Shown here: piece after piece, positions 50,637 to 59,492 of the stretch
How positions within the stretch are numbered: position 1 is the stretch's first letter
Layout: each line of letters begins with the position of its first letter
DNA from: Bog-950 sp046329495
GTDB taxonomy: Bacteria > Bacteroidota > Bacteroidia > Chitinophagales > LD1
Assembly: GCA_046329495.1 (NCBI GenBank)
Contig: JAXLUO010000007.1
Span: forward strand, 1-64,000
Length of the DNA stretch: 64,000 nt
Direction of reading: 5' to 3'
Notes under the pieces: generated by a model
What the model was told of the DNA's origin: nothing
What the model saw: only the letters and a program-made list of their open reading frames with translations
The model's database searches: none
Made by a program: the position numbers and the translations under genes

Positions 50637-51518
50637 ATGAAATATACCGAAGGCATGTTGAAAGACGGCGCCCTGAAAGGCAAAACCATCATTATTACCG
50701 GTGGCGGCACCGGCCTGGGCAAGTCGATGAGCAAATACTTTTTGCAATTGGGTGCTAACCTGGTTATTACCAGCCGCAAACTGGAAGTGCTGCAAAAAAC
50801 CGCTAATGAACTGGAAGCCGAAACAGGCGGCAAAGTATTAGCCGTGCAGTGCGATGTGCGCAACTGGCTGGAAGTAGAAAAAATGGTAGAGCAAACCGTA
50901 AGCACCTTTGGTGGTGTAGATGCGCTGGTGAACAATGCCGCCGGCAACTTTATTTCGCCTACCGAGCGTTTGAGTGCCCGTGCATTTGATACAGTGGTTG
51001 ATATTGTATTAAAAGGTTCGTATAACTGTACGTTGGCTTTAGGCAAGTACTGGATAAAAAATAACCTGCGCGATAAAACGATTGTAAGTATTGTTACTAC
51101 CTATGCCTGGACCGGCAGCGCTTATGTAGTGCCATCGGCTTGTGCTAAAGCAGGTGTGCTGGCTATGACCCGTTCGCTGGCAGTTGAATGGGCTAAGTAT
51201 GGTATCCGTTCCAATGCAATTGCCCCGGGTCCGTTCCCAACCAAAGGTGCCTGGGACCGTTTAGTGCCCGGCGAATTCCGCGAGAAGTATGACCTGGTAA
51301 AACAGGTGCCGCTGCGCCGAGTAGGCGAACACCAGGAACTTTGTAACCTGGCCGCGTATTTAGTTTCTGATTACTCGGCTTATGTAAACGGCGATGTAAT
51401 TACTATCGACGGAGGCGAATGGCTACAGGGGGCCGGTGAGTTTAATCTGTTTGATGATGTTACCAAAGAACAATGGGATGCCATTGAACAAATGGTGCGC
51501 GGCGCTAAAAGCGAGTAA
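50637..51518 (+). CDS. SDR-family oxidoreductase, 2,4-dienoyl-CoA reductase type
   Basis: A 293-residue short-chain dehydrogenase. The Rossmann nucleotide site is TGGGTGLGKSMSKYF, followed by LVNNAAGNF. The catalytic position that is normally Tyr in the YxxxK motif is Ser here (VVPSACAKAGVLAMTRSLAVEW), as in the peroxisomal/bacterial 2,4-dienoyl-CoA reductase subgroup, which oxidises or reduces unsaturated fatty acyl-CoAs. ATG 50637 (MKYTEGML) is chosen over the frame start at 50604. A TTCCTTTG element (50599-50606) one base from TAnnTTTG lies upstream. The DtxR gene follows 8 bp later. Confidence 0.88.
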   Translation: MKYTEGMLKDGALKGKTIIITGGGTGLGKSMSKYFLQLGANLVITSRKLEVLQKTANELEAETGGKVLAVQCDVRNWLEVEKMVEQTVSTFGGVDALVNNAAGNFISPTERLSARAFDTVVDIVLKGSYNCTLALGKYWIKNNLRDKTIVSIVTTYAWTGSAYVVPSACAKAGVLAMTRSLAVEWAKYGIRSNAIAPGPFPTKGAWDRLVPGEFREKYDLVKQVPLRRVGEHQELCNLAAYLVSDYSAYVNGDVITIDGGEWLQGAGEFNLFDDVTKEQWDAIEQMVRGAKSE

Positions 51519-51526
51519 ATACCCCT

Positions 51527-52183
51527 ATGGAACTAAGCAGCACGGAGGAAAATTACATTAAAGCTATTTTTCACTTAGGGGAAGACGGCGATGAAAGTAT
51601 TTCTACCAACGAGATAGCCAAGAATGTAAATGCCACGGCTGCTTCGGTAACCGACATGATTAAAAAGCTGAAGCAAAAGAAACTGGTAACCTACGAGAAG
51701 TATCACGGTGTGCGCCTTACCCGCGAAGGAGAGAAGATTGCCAAGGGCGTAGTGCGCAAGCACCGTTTATGGGAAGTGTTTTTGGTGGAGAAACTTGGTT
51801 ATAGCTGGGATAAGATACACGACATAGCCGAGCAACTGGAACACATTCACTCGGCAGAACTGATTGATAAGCTCGATAAGTTTTTAGGTTTCCCAAAGTT
51901 TGATCCGCATGGCGACCCCATACCCGATGCTTCGGGTAACATTCAACAACTGCGGCAGGTTTTACTCTCTAAAATGAAAAAAGGGGAGAAGGGGAAAGTA
52001 GTGGGCGTAAAGGACAGCTCGTCAAAGTTTCTGCAATATCTGGATGCGCAGCAAATTCACCTGGGTTCGGAAATTGAGGTAACGGATATTATTGAATTCG
52101 ATGGATCGCTTTCTATTCTGCTTGATAAAAAGAAAAAGGCCGCCATTAGTAAAATGGCAGCCCAGAATATTTTTGTAGGATAG
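51527..52183 (+). CDS. DtxR/MntR-family metal-dependent repressor
   Basis: A 218-residue regulator. Residues 1-65 form the winged helix-turn-helix (EENYIKAIFHL, STNEIAKNVNATAASVTDMIKKLKQK), 66-130 the metal-sensing dimerisation domain (HRLWEVFLVEKLG, EHIHSAELIDKLDKFLGFPKFDPHGDPIPD), and a FeoA-like SH3 tail. The family represses Mn2+ or Fe2+ uptake when metal is bound. No matching transporter is adjacent, but the VIT gene at 21334 is in the window. It starts 8 bp after the SDR gene and is likely co-transcribed. Confidence 0.9.
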   Translation: MELSSTEENYIKAIFHLGEDGDESISTNEIAKNVNATAASVTDMIKKLKQKKLVTYEKYHGVRLTREGEKIAKGVVRKHRLWEVFLVEKLGYSWDKIHDIAEQLEHIHSAELIDKLDKFLGFPKFDPHGDPIPDASGNIQQLRQVLLSKMKKGEKGKVVGVKDSSSKFLQYLDAQQIHLGSEIEVTDIIEFDGSLSILLDKKKKAAISKMAAQNIFVG

Positions 52184-52189
52184 GCATCT

Positions 52190-54046
52190 CTAATTTTCGG
52201 GGAGCGTAAAGTAAAAGCTGGCGCCCTTATCCTCTTCTCCCTCGGCCCATACTTTGCCACCATGTTTGTCAATGATGCGGTGTACCATGGCAAGGCCTAT
52301 GCCTATACCGTCAAACTCTGCCGGCGAATGAAGCCGCTGGAAGGTGTTGAACAACTTGCCTACGTATTGCATACTAAAACCTGCTCCGTTATCCTTGATG
52401 TAATAAACGGTGCCCAGGCCCCCCGGTTCAGCACCTATTTCAACAATAGGTTGTTCTTTTTTTGATGAATACTTTACGGCATTGGAGAGCAGGTTAGTCC
52501 ATACCTGCTCCAGCAAAACACGATCGGCCATTGCTATGGGCAGGTTACCTATCTTTATTTGGGCATGGTGTTTCGTGGATTGCTCCAACGATTTAATTAC
52601 CTGTTCCAGTAAGGCTTTGCAATCCACTTCCTTTTTTTGCACCACATGGCTATCCAGTTTAGCAAACTCCAGCAGCTCGCTAATAAGCATGTTCATCTTT
52701 TTGATATTCACATCAATATTCTCAATTAGGCGTTGGCCATCCTTGCCAATAAGGGAGGCATAATCTTCGCGCAGCATGCGGGCAAAGCCGCCAACGGCAC
52801 GCAGCGGCGCGCGCAAATCATGCGAAACGGAATAGGAGAATGTTCCCAGGTCGCGGTTGGCGTTTTCAAGTTTTACAATGTTTGCCTGTAAATCGCTGTT
52901 CAATTGTTTGATCTGTTCATCTGCTACCTTCTGTTCGGTAATATCGCGCTCGGTAATGGCCATCGACTTTTTGCGGGTGTGTGTATCTTCAACCACCGCT
53001 GCTGAAAAAAGCACATCCAGCAACTTACCGTGCTTATTAATCCGCCGTGTTTCGAGCAGGTTTATCTTATGGCCATCGAACACACTGCGTATTAAGCCTT
53101 GTGTGTGTGGTTGCAGATAGTCGGGAATGATGTTCCAAACTTTCATCTTTAGCGCTTCATCTTCCGTATAGTCATATAGTTTTTCAGCGCCCTCGTTCCA
53201 GGAAATGATACGGCCCTCCTCGTCGTGGATATAAATGGCATCGGATGATTGTTTTACCACGGTGGCCAGGTAATGCTTCACCTTTTCTGCCTCTTTTATA
53301 TCGGTTACATCGCGGGCATTAACAAACCATTTTCCATCGCGGGCCACTACATGCCAATGCAGAATTTTGGTGCTGCGGTCTTTGCAATAAGCTTTGGTTT
53401 CAAAGGATAGTTGATCGTCAGTTTCCTTAGCTAACAATAATAAGCGGCGTCTGTCTTCCTGGCTTAAGAAATAGGGCAGGATGTTCTCGCGGGCTTCCTG
53501 GATAGTGTAGCCTAATATTTTTGTAAAAGCGTTATTTATTTCTTCAATCTGAAAGGTATTCACATCTACAATGCCGATTATATCCGCCGAGTTATTGATA
53601 AGCAGGGCGCATTTTTCCAGTTCCTGATTTTTCTGCATCACTTCGCGCTTTTGTAGTTGTGTCTGCAGCAGTACGGCTACTTTGGCCCGGGTAATTTCAG
53701 GATCCAGGGGTTTAAACAGGTAGTCTACAGCGCCTTCATCAAAACCTTTTAGCATGTTCTTGTGCTCGGTTTTTTCGGCGGTGGCAAAAATGATGGGAAT
53801 ATCCCTGGTGCGCCGGTTCGATTTTAATATTTGGGCCACTTCAAACCCATCCATATCAGGCATGTTCACATCCAGAATGATCAGATCAACCTCGCGGCTG
53901 ATGGCCAGGTGCAGACCATCCTTGCCGTTGGTGGCATTCAGGATTTCGCGTTCCTTTTTTTCGAGCAATTTCTCCAGCGCAAAAATGTTGGCCTTCTTAT
54001 CATCAATGATAAGTATGGTAGCCTTATTACTTTTTTTGTGATGCAT
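52190..54046 (-). CDS. Receiver-PAS-PAS histidine kinase (hybrid, N-terminal receiver)
   Basis: A 618-residue soluble kinase. Domains in order: receiver (residues 10-125, LIILDVNMPDMDGF, phosphoacceptor Asp near 55), PAS 1 (about 145-255), PAS 2 (about 265-380, VKQSSDAIYIHDEEGRIISWN), HisKA (YSVSHDLRAPLRA, His near 411), HATPase (GLGTVYYIKDNGAGFSM, GIGIGLAMVHRII). No membrane segment, so it senses inside the cell. Its start overlaps cheB by 20 bp. As the last gene of the operon it may read or modulate the upstream kinase through its receiver. Confidence 0.9.
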   Translation of the reverse strand: MHHKKSNKATILIIDDKKANIFALEKLLEKKEREILNATNGKDGLHLAISREVDLIILDVNMPDMDGFEVAQILKSNRRTRDIPIIFATAEKTEHKNMLKGFDEGAVDYLFKPLDPEITRAKVAVLLQTQLQKREVMQKNQELEKCALLINNSADIIGIVDVNTFQIEEINNAFTKILGYTIQEARENILPYFLSQEDRRRLLLLAKETDDQLSFETKAYCKDRSTKILHWHVVARDGKWFVNARDVTDIKEAEKVKHYLATVVKQSSDAIYIHDEEGRIISWNEGAEKLYDYTEDEALKMKVWNIIPDYLQPHTQGLIRSVFDGHKINLLETRRINKHGKLLDVLFSAAVVEDTHTRKKSMAITERDITEQKVADEQIKQLNSDLQANIVKLENANRDLGTFSYSVSHDLRAPLRAVGGFARMLREDYASLIGKDGQRLIENIDVNIKKMNMLISELLEFAKLDSHVVQKKEVDCKALLEQVIKSLEQSTKHHAQIKIGNLPIAMADRVLLEQVWTNLLSNAVKYSSKKEQPIVEIGAEPGGLGTVYYIKDNGAGFSMQYVGKLFNTFQRLHSPAEFDGIGIGLAMVHRIIDKHGGKVWAEGEEDKGASFYFTLPEN

Positions 54047-54620
54047 GTGTGGGAAGTTTTAGCAGAAATTCAGCTATCTGTTTTAAACTAAGGATATAGG
54101 TTGCTGCCCCTGCTTTAACAGCGGCTTCAGGCATGTTTTTAAAAATAGCTTCTTCGGGATTTTGAACCAGCGTTATACCTCCGCGGTTTTTTATGGCTAA
54201 CAAGCCCTTTGCACCATCGGCATTGGCGCCGGTTAGCACAATGCCCAACACCTGTTTGCCGAAAGCCATTGCGGCCGATTCGAAGAGTACATCGATGGAC
54301 GGACGGCTGTAGTTCACTAATTCATCGGAAGAGAGCGATAATGTTTTGTCTCTTTCCACTAATAAGTGATAATCGGGTGGAGCTGTATAAACAATACCGG
54401 GTTTTGCCAATTCTTTTTCATCGGCTTGTTTAATTATAAGCCGCGATTTGCTTTGCAGCACTTCTTCCAGCAGGTCGTTATGTTCTTTAAGGCGGTGCTG
54501 CACCAACAGGATAGGAATGGGGTAATCACCGGGCAGGTTTTCGCAGATGGCTGAAAATGCCTGAAGCCCACCCGCTGAAGTGCCTACTACAATTACATCA
54601 ATGCCAGGGGAACCGTTCAT
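54027..54620 (-). CDS. Stand-alone CheB-type methylesterase
   Basis: A 197-residue CheB catalytic domain: VVGTSAGGLQAF (nucleophilic Ser), LLVQHRL (His), and LTGANADGAKGLLAI (Asp). CheB removes methyl groups from glutamates of chemoreceptors. There is no N-terminal receiver domain, so activity cannot be controlled by direct phosphorylation as in E. coli. ATGA overlap with cheR and a 20-bp overlap with the next kinase show tight coupling. The substrate is unclear because no chemoreceptor gene is in view. Confidence 0.9.
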   Translation of the reverse strand: MNGSPGIDVIVVGTSAGGLQAFSAICENLPGDYPIPILLVQHRLKEHNDLLEEVLQSKSRLIIKQADEKELAKPGIVYTAPPDYHLLVERDKTLSLSSDELVNYSRPSIDVLFESAAMAFGKQVLGIVLTGANADGAKGLLAIKNRGGITLVQNPEEAIFKNMPEAAVKAGAATYILSLKQIAEFLLKLPTHASQKK

Positions 54621-55438
54621 CCGTTTATCTTGATGTATATCTTTTCTTTGCGATCCAATTCTTCAAACCCGCTGCGTTTGTCCGAAAACAGCAGCGATTC
54701 CTTATTGCCTAACCCCAGTACACCAAAGGGACATAAACTATCGTAAAACAGATTAATGGCTTTGTTCTGCAATGATTGGTTGAAATAAATGAGCACGTTA
54801 CGGCACAGGATCAACTGAAACTCGTTGAAGGATTGGTCTACCGCCAGATTATGTGCCGCAAAAACCATGTTTTGCCGTAGCTCCTTATCAAATAGTACCG
54901 AATCGTATTTGGCTGTGTAATAGCGGCTGAAGTCTTCCGTGCCGCCCGATTTTTGATAGTTGGAAGTGTATCCTTTCATTGAAGCCAACGGAAACACGCC
55001 GGTGGCTGCCAACTGCAGCGATTTCTGGTTTATATCAGTAGCATAAATTACCGAGCGGCTAAGCAAACCTGCTTCCTTTAATAAGATTGCCAGGGAGTAA
55101 GCCTCTTCGCCGGTGGCGCAACCTGCTATCCATACCTTGATAAAGGGATAGGTGGCTAAACGGTTTACTACTTTATCGCGCAGGCTGCGATAAAATACAG
55201 GGTCGCGGAACATTTCGGTTACGGTAACCGAGAGATCGCGTATGAATTGTTCAAACTGCACCTCGTTGCCCAAAAGGTTGGCCTGCAGTTCTTCTATGGA
55301 TACATATTGGTTACGGTCCATATATTGAATTACACGCCGTTTCAGCGAAGCCTCGGCATACTCGGTAAAATCGTAGCCATAAACTTTGCGAACAGCTATA
55401 AAAAGTCTTTGTAGTGCTTTCTCGTCTACCTCCAGCAT
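54617..55438 (-). CDS. CheR-type protein-glutamate methyltransferase
   Basis: A 273-residue SAM-dependent methyltransferase of the CheR family: helical N-terminal domain (SLKRRVIQYMDRN), then the catalytic fold with VTEMFRDPVFY, WIAGCATGEEAYSLAILLKEAG (SAM site), YATDINQKSL, and ILCRNVLIYFNQSLQ. CheR methylates receptor glutamates in opposition to CheB. It overlaps cheB by 4 bp. The preceding response regulator gene is 5 bp upstream. Confidence 0.92.
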   Translation of the reverse strand: MLEVDEKALQRLFIAVRKVYGYDFTEYAEASLKRRVIQYMDRNQYVSIEELQANLLGNEVQFEQFIRDLSVTVTEMFRDPVFYRSLRDKVVNRLATYPFIKVWIAGCATGEEAYSLAILLKEAGLLSRSVIYATDINQKSLQLAATGVFPLASMKGYTSNYQKSGGTEDFSRYYTAKYDSVLFDKELRQNMVFAAHNLAVDQSFNEFQLILCRNVLIYFNQSLQNKAINLFYDSLCPFGVLGLGNKESLLFSDKRSGFEELDRKEKIYIKING

Positions 55439-55443
55439 AGGCG

Positions 55444-55827
55444 CTATCTTACATAGGTACTCATCTTTGCAAGCAGCGCCTGCAGGTCAACAGGTTTTGA
55501 AATATAATCCCAGGCGCCGGCGTCTAAGCATTTTTCTTTGTCGCCTTTCATAGCCCGGGCCGTTACGGCAATTACCGGTATTTTTTCCAGCAGGTTTTCA
55601 AGTTTCAGATTGGCCAGTGTTTCGTAACCATCCATTACGGGCATCATCATATCCAGCAGAATTAAGTCGGGCTGGTTGCCACTATGTAGCATATCCATCG
55701 CTTCCTGTCCGTTGCGGGCAACGCTCACGTTCATCTGCCTGCTTTCCAGATAACTGCTTAACGCATAGATGTTACTGGCTTCGTCGTCTACCAACAGCAC
55801 ATTTTTATCAATCAGTTTGTCTATCAT
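55444..55827 (-). CDS. Single-domain response regulator (CheY-like)
   Basis: A 127-residue receiver domain: acidic pair LLVDDEASN, phosphoacceptor Asp 59 in LILLDMMMPVMDGYE, the Thr of VIAVTARAMKGDKEK and Lys of YISKPVD. No output domain. It is likely to be phosphorylated by the adjacent hybrid kinases and act by binding a partner. It strongly resembles the C-terminal receiver of the 1142-residue kinase upstream (both have TARAMKGDKEK / TAKAMKGDREK), suggesting an origin by duplication. Confidence 0.92.
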   Translation of the reverse strand: MIDKLIDKNVLLVDDEASNIYALSSYLESRQMNVSVARNGQEAMDMLHSGNQPDLILLDMMMPVMDGYETLANLKLENLLEKIPVIAVTARAMKGDKEKCLDAGAWDYISKPVDLQALLAKMSTYVR

Positions 55828-55844
55828 ACTCGTTTTTCTTCACC

Positions 55845-58800
55845 TCATTTATAAAGCCACACCCGCATCAGCGAAAGCAGCTGTTCCACATGCACAGGTT
55901 TCGATACATAATCGCTCATACCGGCGTTTAAACATTTTTCGCGGTCGCCTTTCATGGCCTTAGCGGTAAGGGCTATAATGGGTAATTTTGCAAAAGCAGG
56001 CAATTGCCTGATAGCCTGGGTGGCTTCATATCCATCCATTTCCGGCATCATTACATCCATTAATATTATTTCGGTATCGGGATTGTCTTTCAGCATCTTC
56101 AGTGCAACCTTACCATTTTCGGCAATTACGCAACTCATTCCTTCGCCTTCCAGCAAATGGCTTAACGAATAAATATTGCGGATGTCGTCATCTACCAGCA
56201 ACACTTTTTTGCCTTTCAATACTTCATCAGTTCGGTGCAGCTTGCGTAATATTTGTTGTTTATCAGCAGGTAAGCGTGCTTCTACACGATGCAGAAATAA
56301 TGCCGTTTCATCCAGCAGCCTTTCCTGCGAGTTGGCCGTTTTAAGTACTACGGTGTTTGCCAGCTTGTTTAACCTGGTAACTTCTTCCTTACTTAAATCC
56401 TTAGCGGTATATACTACAATGGGTATTTTGTTTAAGCCGGCATCGTTCTTTATTTTTTCCAATACTTCAAAACCGCTCATATCCGGTAAGCCTAAATCAA
56501 CAATAATACAGTCAACTTCCTGTGTGCCGAGAAGTTCCAATGCCTCCTTACCCGAAAAGGCCGAAAGGGTGCGCACGTCGCCATTTCCTATTAAATCGCA
56601 AATGGCCTGATTTTGTGCCGGATTATCTTCTACTACCAGCAGGCGTTTCAGTTTCCGGCTTACGAAACTTTCAATCTTTTCGAATACGTTTTTTAACTGC
56701 TCTTTCGAAACAGGCTTGTGCACAAAGTCAAAAGCTCCCAACTGCAGGCTTTCTTTTCGCCGGTCAAATCCCGAAATGATCTGCACCGGAATATGCCGCA
56801 GGGCCGGGTCGCTTTTCAGTTGCTTTAGTACTTCAGCGCCATCCATTACAGGCAACTGCAAATCCAGCAGTATTGCATCGGGTTTGTAAATGCGTGCGTA
56901 GTTTAATCCTGTATTTCCCTGTGTGGCCACGATGCCTTTATAGTTTCGTTCGCGTACAAAATCAAGTAGTAGGGCGGCAAACTGTTCATCATCTTCCATT
57001 ATCAATATGCTGCGGTCCTTTTCGGTAGTGCCTGGCCTGTCATCTGCCGGGCCTTGTTGGGTTCGCGGCGAGGAAGACGTTACGTTGTCTTTGGTTTCAG
57101 GTTGTATTTTTTCGTTAACTGTATACGAACTACCGGTATAGGTTACAGGCAGGTATAACGAAAAAGTGCTTCCTTGCCCTTCAACACTTGTTAAGTGTAT
57201 TTCACCGCCCAGCACATGTGCCAGTTCACGGCTAATGGACAATCCCAATCCGGTTCCGCCGTATTTGCGTTTGGTAGAGCCATCGGCCTGTTGAAAAGCT
57301 TCAAAAATTATACCTTGCTTATCGGGTGCAATGCCAATGCCGGTGTCGCTTACTGCAAAGCGTAACACCTGGTTGTGTTGTAGATTGCTACTCTTAAACG
57401 TGGTGTTAGCCGATGCTTTGCTGATGCTGAGCTTTACTTCGCCTCCCTTTCCTGTAAATTTAAAGGCATTAGAAAGCAAATTGCGCAGAATTTGTTCCAT
57501 TCGCTGGCTATCGGTTTGCAAAACGGCCCCGGTTGCGGCAGCATCATAGTCTATTTTAAACTCAATCGATTTGTTAATAGCCACCTCGCTGAACATGGCT
57601 TTTAACTTTTGGTTCACCTCTGTAATGGTCACCTCGCTTATGTCCAGCTCCATCCGGCCCGATTCTACCTTCGATAAGTCGAGTATTTCGTTGATGAGAT
57701 TCAACAACTCCATACCTGAGTTGTAGATATTAGAGGAATATTCTACCTCTTTTTGACCCAGCAGGCTGTTTTTGTTTTCGCTTAACAACTGCGCTAAAAT
57801 TAAAATACTGTTCAGCGGGGTACGCAATTCGTGCGACATATTGGCAAGAAACTCAGATTTATAGCGGCTGGTAATTTCTAATTCCCTGGCCTTTGTTTCA
57901 ATATCCAGCTTGGCATTTTCCAATACTTCTTTTTGCTCTTCCAGTAAATTGGCTTTTTCTTCTAATTCCTCATTTGCCTGTTGCAGTTCTTCCTGTTGTG
58001 CTTTTAGTTCTGCCTCCGATTTTTCGAGCAGCTCGGTTTTTTCCTGCAATTCTTCGTTGCTTTGTTTTAGTTCTTCCTGTTGTGCTTCTAATTCCTCCGC
58101 CTGGCGCTGGGTTTCTTCCAGCAGTTCCTTCAGTTTAACATTGGCTTGTGCGGCATTAACCGTAATGCCAATGTTTTCGGCCAATATGGTTATCAGCTCT
58201 ACTTCGCGTTCAGCAAAGGTGTTAATGCTGCCAAGTTCAATTACACCCCGCAGTTCGTTATTATATAATACCGGAAAAACCAAAATACTTTTCGGAGCGC
58301 TAAAACCCAGACCCGATTGAACACGCATATAATCAGCGGGCACATCACTAAAAACTATTGCTTTTTTCTCGCGGGCTACTTGCCCTGCAAGGCCTTCACC
58401 TACTTTAAACGAGGTAATATTGTCCTTACGGAAGTTGTAGGCGTAGCTACCTGCCAATTCCAGCATTCCGTTTTCGAGAATATAAAAGGCTCCAACCTGG
58501 GCATTCAGGTAACGGCTTAACTGTGTTACAACTTCTTCTGCCAACGCATGCACATCTTTCTCGCCGCGCAAAACGTTATTTAACTCCACTGTGCCCGTTA
58601 AGCTCCAGTTTTTGGCCGCATTTTCATCTTCCGCTTTACGCAGTGCTTTAAGATTGGTGTTAATGATAAAGTAAACCGCTACCAGTACGGCAAAAATTAT
58701 CAGTACCATAAACAGCGACGTAAGCAGGAAATTGCCGGCGTCGTCATCACTGGCCTTCTGGCGTTCAGCCAGCAATGTGTTTTCGGTTTCTTCTGCACGT

Positions 58801-59273
58801 TGTGTAACCGTGCGTATCTCTTTCAGCATCCGTGTGCCTTCGCCTTCGCTAATCATCTTTTGTGCGGCGGCCTGCCCCTTATCCCGCAGTACATCCACCA
58901 ATTTTTCGGAGTAATCGATCCGGGCTTGCAGGAGGGTTTCTACATTTTGGAGATTGCTTTGCTGCGTGGGGTTGTCTTTTGTTAATGCCTTCGCTTTTTC
59001 CAGATGTTCAATAGACTGGGTTTTAGCCGTATTAAATAGCTGCAGAAAATTGTCGTTGCCTGTTAAAATGTAACTGTGAACACTGCCCTGCAGTTCTATT
59101 GCATTGCTCTGTATCTGGTTCAGTTCGTACAACACCTCGCGGGTGTGGCTCACCCACTGATTTGTACCGATGAATTTTTCATTGTTTCTGAAAAGCGTGC
59201 CGACTACTACCAATAGAATAACGGCGCACAGAGCAAAGCCGAGCAGGATTTTCCTGTCGAGAGATATCTTCAT
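55845..59273 (-). CDS. Large hybrid histidine kinase: CHASE3-GAF-HK with three receivers
   Basis: An 1142-residue membrane kinase. TM1 (about 9-28) and TM2 (about 183-205) bound an extracytoplasmic CHASE3 helical domain (35-175). A GAF domain (235-380) follows, then a long Glu/Gln-rich coiled coil (385-485), HisKA (KSEFLANMSHELRTPLNS, His near 498), HATPase (VSDTGIGIAPDKQG, GGTGLGLSISREL). Three receivers end the protein: Asp motifs AILLDLQLPVMDG, CIIVDLGLPDMSG and IILMDVMMPEMDG. Multi-receiver hybrids integrate several signals or act as phosphate sinks. It is first in the five-gene operon and transcribes from a -7 box at 59363. Confidence 0.93.
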   Translation of the reverse strand: MKISLDRKILLGFALCAVILLVVVGTLFRNNEKFIGTNQWVSHTREVLYELNQIQSNAIELQGSVHSYILTGNDNFLQLFNTAKTQSIEHLEKAKALTKDNPTQQSNLQNVETLLQARIDYSEKLVDVLRDKGQAAAQKMISEGEGTRMLKEIRTVTQRAEETENTLLAERQKASDDDAGNFLLTSLFMVLIIFAVLVAVYFIINTNLKALRKAEDENAAKNWSLTGTVELNNVLRGEKDVHALAEEVVTQLSRYLNAQVGAFYILENGMLELAGSYAYNFRKDNITSFKVGEGLAGQVAREKKAIVFSDVPADYMRVQSGLGFSAPKSILVFPVLYNNELRGVIELGSINTFAEREVELITILAENIGITVNAAQANVKLKELLEETQRQAEELEAQQEELKQSNEELQEKTELLEKSEAELKAQQEELQQANEELEEKANLLEEQKEVLENAKLDIETKARELEITSRYKSEFLANMSHELRTPLNSILILAQLLSENKNSLLGQKEVEYSSNIYNSGMELLNLINEILDLSKVESGRMELDISEVTITEVNQKLKAMFSEVAINKSIEFKIDYDAAATGAVLQTDSQRMEQILRNLLSNAFKFTGKGGEVKLSISKASANTTFKSSNLQHNQVLRFAVSDTGIGIAPDKQGIIFEAFQQADGSTKRKYGGTGLGLSISRELAHVLGGEIHLTSVEGQGSTFSLYLPVTYTGSSYTVNEKIQPETKDNVTSSSPRTQQGPADDRPGTTEKDRSILIMEDDEQFAALLLDFVRERNYKGIVATQGNTGLNYARIYKPDAILLDLQLPVMDGAEVLKQLKSDPALRHIPVQIISGFDRRKESLQLGAFDFVHKPVSKEQLKNVFEKIESFVSRKLKRLLVVEDNPAQNQAICDLIGNGDVRTLSAFSGKEALELLGTQEVDCIIVDLGLPDMSGFEVLEKIKNDAGLNKIPIVVYTAKDLSKEEVTRLNKLANTVVLKTANSQERLLDETALFLHRVEARLPADKQQILRKLHRTDEVLKGKKVLLVDDDIRNIYSLSHLLEGEGMSCVIAENGKVALKMLKDNPDTEIILMDVMMPEMDGYEATQAIRQLPAFAKLPIIALTAKAMKGDREKCLNAGMSDYVSKPVHVEQLLSLMRVWLYK

Positions 59274-59362
59274 ACTATGGGTTTACTCAATAAAAATGGG
59301 TTGCCTGCCTGTGCCTTAAAGAGGGGTAGTATAAAAGGGCAGGACAATCGCTAAGTCTTACC

Positions 59363-59390
59363 CAAAGCTATAATTTTTAATCAATTATAG
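59363..59390 (-). promoter_or_regulatory. -7 promoter and overlapping dyad of the kinase/CheR/CheB operon
   Basis: On the minus strand TAGCTTTG (59370-59363) is a perfect TAnnTTTG, 90 nt upstream of the kinase ATG. The dyad CTATAATT (59368-59375) / AATTATAG (59383-59390), an 8-bp perfect inverted repeat with 7 nt between, overlaps its upstream edge. It could be an operator. An AT-rich stretch lies around it. Confidence 0.45.
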
Positions 59391-59492
59391 AAATAGTTAA
59401 GATACAATTAAAATACATATATAAATGAATAAAGTGTATAACGGCCTAAACTGCCGTAAGTAAAAACGCTATTTCGGAATGATGCCTGAAGG

